From NCBI GenBank assembly GCA_027924585.1, contig BSBM01000877.1, forward strand, positions 7,689,501 to 7,753,500: 64,000 nt of DNA, given 5' to 3'. The position numbers and the translations under genes are program-made. Shown here piece after piece: positions 35,915 to 47,222 of the stretch. The notes under the pieces were generated by a model. The model saw only the letters and a list, made by a program, of their open reading frames with translations. It had not been told where the DNA came from and made no database searches. The DNA is from Larix kaempferi (taxonomy: Eukaryota; Streptophyta; Pinopsida; Pinales; Pinaceae). Numbering within the stretch: position 1 is the first letter of the stretch; each line of letters begins with the position of its first letter.

Positions 35915-38880
35915 GTGCAAATTATGCCTAAACGAAACACTAGCAAACCTCCTCAAACAAGAATACCGATTGTCACCCATAGTCATACGCAGGCATCAAA
36001 TTCTACGGAACAACAGGTGCAAGATCCAACCGTCATTCCTGCCACCCCTGTAATAGAGCAAGAAACCATTAGGGGAAACATTGTTTTCATATCACCCACT
36101 AGGGGACCCCTCACACTTGAACACCTACTCAAAGGTTCTTCTGATAGTATTGCTAGGTTGCAGTGAAGGATCGTTGAAGAGCATAATCAGGGAATAGCAA
36201 CAATTCATCCGCAAGCTAATAATTTGAATAATCAAAATTCAGATTGTCCAAACCCTGAACAACATAATTCACCTCGTGACAATCTGCTTCCCGATTTTGA
36301 TCTTGATATATTGTTCGGTGAAACAAAGCAATACCAACTAAACGTTGCCAAAGGTGGGCCACCACCAACTCCTCCTTAATCTTCATAATCCTCATCTGAC
36401 GAATCATCTGGTAGTGATTCATCATCCAATTCAGATTTAGAAGACTTACCCATGGAAGAATGTGGAAACAGACCCTGGATGGACCAGGATGTTGTGTTCG
36501 TTGTTGGTGAACAACATAGACTGCCCAAAAATCTTGAGAAATGGCTCCCCAAGTTTAACCCTGATGACAAATCACTTGCACTTGATCACATCAAAAACTT
36601 CATGTAGGCTATTAGACTCAAGAGTGTCGTTCATAAAGATGTAGTTTGTAGGTTGTTCCCATACACCTTCGAGGGAAAAACATCCACATGGTACTTTGCC
36701 CTACAACCCCGATCCATTCCTTCATGGGATGACTTCGAAAAACTGTTTTTTCCAGAAATTTGGAGATGATAAGACTCCAAAAGACTTGGTTTTAGACTTA
36801 TCCTCAATCAAAATTACGGGTAAGGAGAGGGTAAAATATTATAATCAAAGGTTTTCATATTTGAAAAATAGAATCCCTATTACTCTTATCCATGTAGAAG
36901 AATTGTTAGTTTCTTATTATGTTAAGGTTTTACCGGTTCCCATTGCTATGTGGATAAAAAGAGCACGAAAAGATAATTTGCAGGAAGCCTTCGCAGAGGC
37001 TATCCAGGTTGAAAAAGATGTATTTTTCCTAAAGGATAATCCTAATGTTCCATCAGATCAACTTTCAACCTCGAAAAGAAAGCAAGAAAATCCTCCAAAA
37101 CCCACAGTGCAAAACAAGGACCCATTTGAGATGGTCGACCTAAAGAAAGGCAACACACAAAATCAGAATAATAATAGGGGGTTCAACAGACAACATTTCA
37201 GAAGACATTACCAACCCCCACAAAACTGTAACGTCCCCTTCCATCATTCCCGTGCAAGGAAGGAAACGTTAGCAACACACGGGCTTATTGCAGACTTAGC
37301 CCTAATAATTTTTGCCCATAAATTCCTAACAATTTAAAAACTTCTATATGCAGATTCGTCTTAATATAAACACAGCGGAATGAACATACTAGCAAGCACA
37401 CAAACAGACAGTAATTGCATAAAACATGATGCCTTTCATTTCATTAACATGAATAATTCATCCTTCAGATTGAATGCATTGCAGAACACAGAATGCAAAT
37501 AGTTTAAATCACAAGAATACTTATCTTGAATTGTAACAGTCCAAACGACTGGCTATGAGAGAGCAACGTTCCTCCCAACCATAGATCTCTATTCAGCCTA
37601 TATTCCTTCAGCTGAGAGATCACCCCCGAGCTGGGCTGTGTATCCACTAAGGAGGAACTAGCTGGGTTCACTCACAGCCATGGTTTCGGTCAAGCATCCA
37701 AGGAGATAGAGGAGGGTAACGCTAAGCCAATGAGCTCAACCACGGAGCTACAGGCCTCTCAAGTGAGTCCAACAGTCAGGCACCCACATTACCTACCACA
37801 TCCAACACAAGGAAGATCCCCTTCTCTGTAACACAGTCCCTCAGGCAACTCTTCCCTCCAGTGCTCTTCAGGATGGGCATAGAAAGGTCCAGCTGCTAAT
37901 CCTTGAGATCCTAGCCTTCACTGGGTTTATCAAGCACACCCAACCTCTGCATAGTTGTTCCCAACTTGATTTCCCACCATTCTGCTCACCAAATACTCAA
38001 ATCCGTCACTGGTTTTCTGAGTTGCAAAAAATGGGTTTTCCTATTGATTTCGGGGTAGCTAATGCTCCCAAATTCGCCCCAAGGTTCATGCTAATGGATC
38101 CCCCATTGGATTTCCCTGTCCCATGCCAAATCTGGGCGTTTTTGGTCTTTCAAAAACTGGGTTCTCTCAAGGTCGCGATTTTTGGTTCCCTCCCTGCTGG
38201 CACTCGTTTTTGGATGCAGAATGATGCTAGGTACCTCCACAATGGAATGGGGTGAGAATGAAGCAACCTCCCATGAGGTTGAGTGACTTCTTGCCCAAGA
38301 AAACAGAGCCCTTGACTACCCATACGAATTTCAGGGCTGCCCATGCTCCATTGAAGCCATGGGCTGAAATCTCAACCACCTCCTTACAACAGTCATAAAT
38401 GTCACCTAGGGAAGTCAATGGGTTCTCATAATGACAAATGGCAGCCTAGGGTTTAGTGCCATAGCCCCCTCACCACTCCTTAGTGGATACACGTGGCCCC
38501 TTCTCATTCGTTGCCTCCATAGCCAATTTTGGTATTTTATTCCAATATTAAATATTTACATCAATTTACAATATCCCATGGCTTAATAGCACGTGGGTAA
38601 CAAAATATCAGCGTGTCTAATTTAAAATGAAGTCCGAGCATAAATTAGCGGGGCCTTGGCCTTGAGCTCCACGCTAGGGAAACATACAACGTGTGTATAC
38701 AATATTTACATTAGAACCAATATTTCCTAAGGGTCCAAATTGGGGTATTACAAAAACCAAGTTCCACCTAACCCTGATGAAGGATTGAACGTTGAGGAAA
38801 TCCTTTCTATCTTTAAGGCTTTGGTTTCAGAATCACAGAATTCTCCTGATCAGCAAGATCAAAATATGTAAGAGAATCAA
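35915..38880 (+). pseudogene. Gypsy gag of element D, split by a solo LTR
   Basis: Gag starts at 35915 or 35924 (MPKRNTSKPPQTRIP). The retrotransposon gag core is clear: CRLFPYTFEGKTSTWYFALQ, SWDDFEKLFFQKFGDD and VKYYNQRFSYLKNRIP, encoded around 36640-36890. Stops occur near 36166, 36377 and 36606, with a frame change near 36700. The Asn/Gln-rich C-terminal part (NRGFNRQHFRRHYQPPQN) is interrupted at 37227 and resumes at 38758 (KPSST-type reading, then LNVEEILSIFKALVSES). It would have packaged element RNA. Confidence 0.85.
37227..38752 (+). mobile_element. Solo LTR of a Tekay/Del-type gypsy element
   Basis: The 1,526-bp insert begins TGTAACGTCCCC and ends GGGGTATTACA, the near-palindromic termini common for plant chromovirus LTRs. 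It is bracketed by perfect AAAAC duplications (37222-37226 and 38753-38757). Removing it and one AAAAC restores the gag frame region. It has no internal coding or primer site. Orientation is assigned from the termini only. Confidence 0.88.
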
Positions 38881-38949
38881 GATCTTGAACTCCCAAACGA
38901 AGTAGAAGATCAACATATAAACACAATTATCTTCTTTTCAGAACTTCCT

Positions 38950-39895
38950 ATGGCTACGGAGGAAGACGAGCCTGAGGCTGTCTTCAATGTCCAACACCCT
39001 TATAATACAAGGGGTAAAGGGCAGCCCACACAAGAAGATTCCACTTCAGCACCCACACCAAACATGGGTAAAACACCAGTACAAAAGGACACTTTAATTC
39101 CTGAAATAGAATACTATTTCCCTTTTCGAACTTCTGAAAATCCCTACAATGAGAGATAATCTGCCTAAAAGTATGATTGTCAACAAGTCCAGGGAAACTC
39201 AAAAAAACAATTTGGAAATATACTCTAAACCTCGAAATCAGAAACCAGGTAGCAAGAAAACACCTCCTTTCTTGCTTAGTTTTGAAGTCTTCAACATAAA
39301 TGTCCATAATTGTATGATTGATTCAGGGGCTTCAACAAATGTGATGCCTCTATCTGTCTGCAAAAAGTTAAATGCCTATTGGGAGTCATGCCCTACGCAA
39401 ATTGTCCAATTGGACAGATCCAAAGTAAGGGTAGTGGGAGAACTGAAAAATGTCTTGTTAACCTTATCTGCTGACCCTAGAATCCACCAAACAGTGGATA
39501 TTATTGTGGCTGACATTCCAGAAATGTATGGCATGTGGCTGAGTAAAGATTGGTCAGAGAGGCTTAAAGGCTACTTTGCTACTGACTGGTCTCACCTATG
39601 GCTTCCCTACAATGGAAGGCCAAATAGAATTAAAATAAGCAGGGAGCCTTATATGAAGCAAATTGTCACAGACTTGAATGATCCAAGTGAGCCTGCTGCA
39701 TACTTTAGCTCACATGTGGAACATTACACTTTTGATACTTTCTTTGGAGATCTTCCTACGTATTTGTCACAAGCTGAGAATGTACAGAACCAGTCTCAAA
39801 TTGTCAATCTCACTTCTATTTCATTCTTAGGTACTGTTGTCTATAATGCATATAATGTGAATTCAAATTTTAGGTTAGATTTAAATTGATTGACT
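38950..39895 (+). pseudogene. Gypsy aspartic protease region of element D
   Basis: The protease matures the polyprotein. The active site reads CMIDSGASTNVMPLSVCKKL (about 39314-39375), followed by LKNVLLTLSADPRIHQTVDI and a linker with WLSKDWSERLKGYFATDWSH, which resembles Tat/Athila-group elements. A frame change near 39140 coincides with loss of about 40 bases compared with the second copy (45560-45600). The frame ends at a stop at 39889 just before the RNase H-like domain. Confidence 0.88.
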
Positions 39896-40816
39896 CTATT
39901 TTTTTATGGCTCTAGATCTAAAGATGGAGCTGGTGCAGGTTGTGTCCTAATTGATCCAAAAAGGACCAAAACTATGATTGCCTGCAGACTCGAGTTTGAA
40001 TGTACCAACAATATAGTTGAGTCTGAGGCCCTGGTCTAGGGAGTCAAGAAAGCCATTGACATGGGTGCACAGGTAATCGAATGCTATGGAGATTCTGAAA
40101 TCATAGTGAAATAGGTAAGAAACAAAATACATTGTTTGTCTCCTCGATTGATTAACTATAAAAAATTGGTAAGAGATATCACTAGCTCTTTTTCGGCATT
40201 TAATATCAAGTCAGTCCCAAGATCACAGAATTTTGATGTAGATTTGCTTGCTAATACTGCATCCAGGTTGATCCCACCAGAAGGTTTGTCCCCTAAATTT
40301 TTTTCAATTGAACTTATGTACAAGCCTTCTATTACTGATAATGTGACTAATTGGAAGGTATTTGATGATGATCAACAAATATTAGACTTCCTCACAACCC
40401 AAGACACCTTTCAAGATGACGCAATAGATGAGGTTGAGCATGAGAAGTCTCTGTCTGATCCTTCCAACCTTATCCCTAAATCAGTTATCATCCTGGAGAA
40501 ATTTTATGATCTGCAAGATAAGTTCAAGAAAAAGACCAACTCCAAAACCCAGAGTTCATCCCTCAACTATGAGCGAGTCAACCTAGGAACTGAACATCAC
40601 CCTTGTTTCATCAATCTAAGGGTTGATATCTCTACTGAGGAGAAGAGGGATTTTGTCAAACTATGCAAGGAGTTCAAAGATGTCTTTGCATGGACATACA
40701 ATGAACTCAAGACTTTTGACACCAGTATCATGCACCATAATATACCAATGAAACCAGAAGTAAAACCTTATCAACATAAGTTAAGGAATGCACCCTATTC
40801 TAGAACCCTCTGTTAA
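39890..40816 (+). pseudogene. Additional RNase H-like domain between protease and RT (element D)
   Basis: The reading LFFYGSRSKDGAGAGCVLID, ECTNNIVESEALV, ECYGDSEIIVK and SQNFDVDLLANTASRLIP has the D-E-D-D layout of a complete RNase H of the archaeal/plant type (NNxAEYxAL, GDS, N-x-x-AD-x-LA), distinct from the usual gypsy RNase H found after reverse transcriptase at 41700-42000. In this copy the first Asp is Tyr (FFYGS), while the second copy keeps FFDGS. Stops interrupt at 39887, LV*GVKK and VK*VRNK. A linker then leads to FKDVFAWTYNELKTFD, the start of reverse transcriptase. It may remove RNA from hybrids or the polypurine primer. Confidence 0.8.
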
Positions 40817-41460
40817 GAAAGAGCTCGAAAGCTATTGGCAGCAAGAATTATATTCCCTATCAGGCATACACAGTGGATTTACAACCTGGTACCTGTTCAG
40901 AAGAAGAATGGAGAAATCAGACTTTGTATTGATTCCAAAAACTTAAACAGAGCTTCTGGGAAGGACAACTACCCTGTTCCACCAATGGTGCAGATTCTAT
41001 AGAAGGTAGTAGGGTCCGAGATGTTTTCTCTCCTTGATGGCTTCTCAGGATATAACCAAGTCCTAGTTTCCTCTGATGATCAACTAAAAACCACTTTTAG
41101 GACCCCTTGGGGAACCTTTTCCTATAGGCAAATGCCTTTTGGGATGATAAATGTTGGTGCCACATTTCAGAGAGCTATGGATATAGATTTTAGGGTTTTA
41201 TTACACAATTCTATCATTGTATATTTAGATGATGTTACTATTTATTCCAAAAAACTACATGAACATTTGTCTGCTTTGACACAGGTTTTCGAACGCTGCA
41301 GAAGATATGGAATCTCATTGAACCCGAAAAAATCGATCTTTGCAGTCACCGAAGTTAAGTTGTTGGGTTTTATTGTTTCGAAAGAAGGCATGATTATCGA
41401 TCTAGAGCGCACAGAAGCCATTTCAAAGATCGACCTTCCTGGTTCATGTAAGCCATGCAA
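40740..41460 (+). pseudogene. Gypsy reverse transcriptase of element D
   Basis: Motifs in order are KPYQHKLRNAP, WIYNLVPVQKKNGEIRLCID (with a stop or frame change near 40816), MFSLLDGFSGYNQVLVSSDD, TPWGTFSYRQMPFGMINVGA, catalytic IVYLDDVTIYSK, and GISLNPKKSIFAV with LLGFIVSKEG. The catalytic YLDD is intact. The frame changes again near 41440, after which the connection domain reads MQSFLGKINFVRRFVPNFAQ in another frame. Confidence 0.9.
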
Positions 41461-42455
41461 TCTTTTCTTGGTAAGATTAATTTTGTTCGTAGATTTGTTC
41501 CGAATTTTGCTCAAATTTTTAATCCATTACAACAATTGGTTAAAAAATATGCCCAGTTTAAATGGTTTAAGCAAAAAAGAAATGCCTTTGTTGAAATTCG
41601 AAGAGCCATTGCGGAAGCCCCCGCTCTAATGTCTCCAGATTTCAGCAAAGATTTATTCTGTACAAATTTGCTACTGACTTCTCCTATGAAGCTGACTTGA
41701 CACAGAAACATGATAATGATGCTGAGATCCCTATTTCATTCATGAGCTCCACTTTTCAAAGGAGAAGAACTCAATTACTCCTAGACTGATAAACAAGCTT
41801 ACACGGTCTATAAATCCGTGAAACATTTTAGACCATATTTATTGAAATATCGGACTAAAGTCATAGTTCCTTATGCAACTATCAAAAATGTATTGGTTTA
41901 GACAAAATTAGGGGAAACGAGAGCCCAATGGATGACAGCCTTGCAAGAATACGATTTGGAGATTAGACCAGCAAATATTGTGAAAGGCCAAGGCTTGTGT
42001 CTGCTAACCGCTCAATCCAATGATCCTGTGCACCAACAGATTGAATGGGAACAAGATGAGAGTACAACAATAGGTTCTGTTAATGTTATCACAACCCAAG
42101 CTTCTGAATCATATGACGACATTAAGTTCTTCCTTACTCATGGGTTTATTCCTGAAACCTTGGGCTTCAAAAAAAGCATAGCTTTAAGGTTGAAAGCTTC
42201 ACCTTATCAATTCATAGATGGCATTTTATTTAGGAAGAATTATGATGGTGTTTTTCTCAGATGCTTAGACAAGGAAGAAACCGATAGTATTCTTTTGCAA
42301 TTTCATGTAGGACCTACGGGAGGGCACTTCTCAGGAGAGACCACAACACATAATAACCTCAGGGCAAGATACTACTAACCTACTTTGTTCAAAGATGCAT
42401 ATTCATATGTAGAAAGATGTGAAGCATGCCAGAAGTGTGCTGGGAAAGTAAAAAA
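41455..42455 (+). pseudogene. Gypsy RNase H and N-terminal integrase of element D
   Basis: After the RT connection, the element's own RNase H shows FATDFSYEADLTQKHDND, PISFMSSTF, DKQAYTVYKSVKHFRPYLLK and LQEYDLEIRPANIVKGQGL, with two frame changes and at least two stops. The integrase zinc-binding motif follows as H-x-GPTGGHFSGETTTH ... CEACQKCAGK (about 42300-42450). The sequence then stops matching a retroelement. The DDE core is absent. Confidence 0.85.
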
Positions 42456-42459
42456 GTCA

Positions 42460-45383
42460 ATTCTATATTGAAACATGTTTTTTTTATAATTCCTTAATTA
42501 ACATTAACATTATCTTTTCGAACATGATCAACCATGATTTAAAGGGTAATAATAAATTATTACTCTTTAATTAACATTAATATTACAACCATATTCAACC
42601 ATGTTCAATAATAACAAATCATGGTTAATTGTGCTCAACCATGGTTCTATGGTAGAATATATAATTACTACAATTAGTCATATTCAACTAAAATTAGTCA
42701 TGTCTAAGTCATGTCTATAATCAGAAGTAATCCATAGTCAAACATCATAATCCATAGACAACCAAAGTCAAACAAAGTAAACCATTCCCAAACAACAAAA
42801 TTCAACCAACTAATCACAATTGTCCAAATTCAACCAAATTCAACCATGATGCAATAAAGTCAACCATATGAAAACCGAAGTCAACCATATTTAACCAAAT
42901 GCAACCATATTTAACCGTGATGCCCTAAAGTCAACCATATTTAACCATGATTCCCTAAATTCAACCAAAGTCAAACAAATACAACTATGCCTAGATAACC
43001 AAAGTCAACCAAACAACCAAAACCATCCAAACTAAACCAAAGTTAAAGATAATAAATCATGGTCAATTAAACAATGTAAATCAAATTCATACAAACAATG
43101 TAAACTAAAGTAAGCCAAATTCAACCATGCCCAAACAAGCAAAGTCATCCAAAGGAAACCCTTCCCAAATAACCACAGTCAACCAAAACAACCAAATTCA
43201 ACCATGCCCAAAAAACCAAAATCAACCAAAGCCAACCATGCCCAAACAACCAAAGTTAATCAAAGTCAACCAGAGTAAACAATGTAAACATGGTCAACCT
43301 ATAAATGTAGACCAAATTCAACTAAACAATGTAAACAGTTCATCCAAACAATGTAAAAAATGCAAACAATTTAAGCAAAGTCAACCAAAGTCAACCATAC
43401 CCAAACAACCAAAGTTATCAAAATCAACCAAAACAACCAAATTCAACCAAACAACCAAGGTCAATTGTGTCCAATCAGCTAAAGTCTACCATGCCGAAAC
43501 GATTTAACGATGGTTAAACATAGTAAACCATGGTCAATCAAGTCAACCATGGTTGCCCAAAGTCAACCATGCCCAAAGAACCAAAGTCAACCTTGCATAA
43601 ACAACCAAAAAACCAAATTCAACCAAACAACCAAAGTCAACCAAATTCAAACATGCATAAACATTTCCCAAACAACCACATTCAACCATGTCTAACCAAA
43701 GTCGACCATGTTCACCTAAAGTCAACCATGCCCTAAGAACCGAATTAAACCATTCATAAAAAAATAAAGCCAACCATGCCTAAAGAAACGAATTCAACCA
43801 AAGTAAACCAAACAACCAAAGTTATACGCAAAACAACCAAATTCAACCAAAAACCCAAAGTCAACCAAAACAACCAAAGTTAACAAAAAAACTAAAGTCA
43901 ACCAAAACAACCAAACTCATCTAAACAACCAAAGTCAAACAAAGTCAACCATTCTCAAACAATGAAGGTAAAACAAAGTCAACCATGCCCAAAACAACCA
44001 AAGTCAACCAAAACAACCAAAGTAAACCAAAGTCAACCATGCCCAAACAATGTAAACTAAAGTCAACCAAATTCAACCATTCCCAAACAGGCATAGTCAT
44101 CCAAAGGAAACCATGCCCAAATAACCATATTTAACCAAAACAACCAAATCCAACCATGCCCAAACAACCAAAGGAAACCATTCCCAAATAGCCAAAGTTA
44201 ATCAAAGTCAACCAAACAAAAAAGGTCAACCAAAGTCAACCATGATCAACCAAACAATGTAAACCAAATTCAACCATGGTTATCCAAAGAAAATAAACAA
44301 TGTAAACAGGGTCAACCAAACAATGTAAACCAAATTCAGTCATGGTCAATCAAACAATGTAAGGGCCAAATTCAACCAAAGTAAACAATGTAAATATGGT
44401 TAATCAATGTAGACCAAAGTCAACCAAACAATGTAAATGATGAAAACGATTTAAGCAAAGTCAACCATGCTTAAAAAACCAAAATCATCCAAAGTCAACC
44501 ATGACCAAACAACCAAAGTCAACCACAGCCAACCATGCCCAAACAACCAAATTTTATCAAAGTCAACAAAAACAACCAAAGTCAACTAAACAACCAAGGT
44601 CAACCACTCCCTATTAAATAAAGTCTACCATGCCCAAACAATGTAACGATGGTTAAACATAATATACCATGCTCAACCAAGTCAACCATGGTCAACCAAA
44701 GTCAACCATACTCAACCATACTCAACCAAACAATGTAAAACAAATTCAATCATGGTAAACAAAACCAAACAATGTAAACCAAAGTCAAACATGGTCAACT
44801 ATGGTTAAACATAGTTTAAAGTCAACAATGCATAAACAATGGTTAACCATGGTTTAAATTCTATCATATTCTACCATGATGCAATCATAGTCAACCATTC
44901 CCAGACAACCAAAGTCAAACAAAGTCAACCATGCCTAAACAACCAAAGTCAACTAAAATGACCAAAGTCAACCAAACAACCACAACCATCCAAACTGAAC
45001 GTAAGTCAGCCATGAAGCATCAAAGTCAACCATATGAAAACCAAAATCAACCACAGTTAACCAAACACAAACATATTTAACCATGATTCGCTAAAGTAAA
45101 CCATGTAAAAACGTTGGTCAATCATGGTTTAATATGGTTAAACTTAGTGAATCATCATTTGACACCCTTCATTAACCATGGTCAAACGCTACAAACTATA
45201 GTCTAACAATGGTTAGCGATGGTTATTTTGGTTATGTCAACCATGATCAATGATGGCTTAACATGGTCTTCCATAACTAACAATTTCAATTCAACAATGG
45301 GTCATTATGGTTGAATATGGTTCACCAGAACCCAACCAAAGTAAATTTTAATTTCGTTATTTCTTCATCGAGCCGGCTGTCTA
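42460..45383. repeat. AC-rich degenerate minisatellite, about 2.9 kb
   Basis: The plus strand is built from AACCAAAGTCAACCATGCCC, AAACAACCAAAGTC and AACAATGTAAACC words with a basic spacing near 10-11 bases, very few G or T runs, and gradual decay at both ends. AGTCAACC, whose complement is GGTTGACT, recurs many tens of times. The open frames at 43127-43736 are low-complexity translations (Gln/Pro/Lys/Asn) and not genes. Confidence 0.85.
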
Positions 45384-45518
45384 CTAGCAACAACCACATT
45401 TTTAAATGTGGTTGATATTCGCCGATTGACGATATCAACCACTTTTAAATGTGTGGTTATTGTTGATATATGCCAATCGACAAATATCAACCACATTTAA
45501 AAATGTGGTTGTTGCTAG
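45384..45518. mobile_element. 135-bp hairpin-in-hairpin, MITE-like
   Basis: Ends CTAGCAACAACCACA and TGTGGTTGTTGCTAG are perfect complements, and the arms continue imperfectly to the centre near 45450. Within each arm CAACCACATTT and AAATGTGGTTG form a second small hairpin. It has no coding. It sits exactly between the AC-rich array and the second gypsy copy. Confidence 0.8.
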
Positions 45519-47222
45519 GACCAGTACAAAAGGACACTTTAATTCTTGAAACAGAATACAATCTAATTGATGTCTTAAAAAGAATGAAAGCTAATATTTC
45601 CCTTTTCGAACTTCTGAAAATACCTACAATGAGAGATTGTCTTCCCAAAAGTATGATTGTCAACAAGTCCAGGGAAACTCAGAAAAACAATTTGAAATAT
45701 ACTCTAAACCTCGAAATCAGAAACCATGTAGCAAGAAAACACCTCCTTTCTTGCTTACTTTGAAGTCTTCAATAGAAATGTCCATAATTGTATGATTGAT
45801 TCAGGGGCTTCATCAAATGTGATGCCTCTATCTGTCTGCAAAAAGTTAAATGCCTCTTGGGAGCCATGCCCTACACAAATTTTCCAATTGGACAGATCTA
45901 AAGTAAGGCTAGTGGGAGAACTGAAAAATGTCTTGTTAACCTTATCTCCTGACCCTAGAATCCACCAGACAGTGGAGATTATTGTGAATGACATTCCATA
46001 AATGTATGGCATGTGGCTGAGCAAAGATTGGTCAAAGAGGATTAAAGGCTACTTTGCTACTGACTGGTCTCACCTATGGCTTCCCTACAATGGAAGGCCA
46101 AACAGAATTAAAATCAGCAGGGAGCCTTATATGAAGCAAATTATTACAGACTTGAATGATCCCAGTGAGCCTGCTGCATACTTTAGCTCACATGTGGAAC
46201 ATTACACTTTTGATACTTTCTTTGGAGATCTACCCGTGGATTTGTCACGAGCTGAGAATGTACAGAACCAATCTCAAATTGTCAATCTCACTTCTGTTCC
46301 ATTCTCAGGTACTGTTGTCCATAATGTATATAATGTGAATACAAATTTTAGGTTAGATTTAAATTCACGGACTCTATTTTTTGATGGCTCCAGATCTAAA
46401 GATGGAGCTGGTGCAGGTTGTGTCCTAATTGATCCAAAAAGGACCAAAACTATGATTTCCTACAGACTCAAGTTTGAATGTACCAACAATATAGCTGAGT
46501 ATGAGGCCCTGGTCCAGGGAGTCAAGAAAGCCATTGACATGGGTGCACAGGTAATCGAATGCTATGGAGATTCTGAGATCATAGTGAAATAGGTAAGAAA
46601 CAAAATAAATTGTTTGTCTCCTCGATTGATTAACTATAAAAAATTGGTAAGAGATATCACTAGCTCTTTTTTGTCATTTAATATCAAGTCAGTCCCAAGA
46701 TCACATAATTTTGATGCAGATTTGCTTGCTAATACTGCATCCAGGTTGATCCCACCAAAAGGTTTGTCCCCTAATTCTTTTTCAATTGAACTTATGTATA
46801 GGCCTTCTATTCCTGATAATGTGACTAATTGGAAGGTATTTGATGATGATCAACAAATATTAGACTTCCTCACAGCCCAGGACACCTTTCAAGATGATGC
46901 AATAGATGAGGTTGAGCATGAGATGTATCCGTATGATCCTTCCAAGCTTATCCCTAAATCAGTTATCATCCTGGAGAAATTTTATGATCTGCAAGATAAG
47001 TTCAAGAAAAAGACCAACTGCAAGACCCAGAGTTCATCCCTCAACTATGAGCGAGTCAACCTAGGAACTGAACATCACCCTCATTTCATCAATCTAGGGG
47101 TTGATATCTGTACTGAGGAGAAGAGGGATTTTATGAAACTCTGCAAGGAGTTCAAAGATGTCTTTGCATGGACATACGATGAAATCAAGACTTTTGACAC
47201 CAGTATCATGCACCATAATATA
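45519..47222 (+). pseudogene. Second partial copy of gypsy D (protease and RNase H-like domain)
   Basis: It matches 39073-40746 in the same orientation at high identity (about 95% by eye), from ACCAGTACAAAAGGACACTT to ACCAGTATCATGCACCATAA. It keeps IDSGASSNVMPLS and the full RNase H-like motifs FFDGSRSKDGAGAG, NNIAEYEALVQGVKK, YGDSEIIVK and FDADLLANTAS. The only stops I see are at IVNDIP* (about 45999) and VK*VRNK (46590), the second shared with copy 1. It contains about 40 bases missing from copy 1. Both edges are abrupt and abut palindromic DNA. Confidence 0.9.

Larger units (their letters stand above)
35892..42460 (+). mobile_element. Ty3-gypsy (Tat-like) element D, truncated in integrase
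   Basis: Plus-strand element with gag (35915 to about 38880), protease (about 39310), an RNase H-like domain (39890-40270), reverse transcriptase (about 40740-41450), its own RNase H (41455-42000) and the zinc-binding part of integrase (to about 42455). It is broken by stops and frameshifts, by a 1,526-bp solo LTR in gag, and by loss of everything after the integrase HHCC motif, where AC-rich repeat DNA begins. A partial second copy lies at 45519-47222. Confidence 0.9.

Noticed and set aside
43127-43773. Gln/Pro/Lys/Asn-rich open frames on both strands
   Set aside because: They are low-complexity products of the AC-rich array with no start context or domain.
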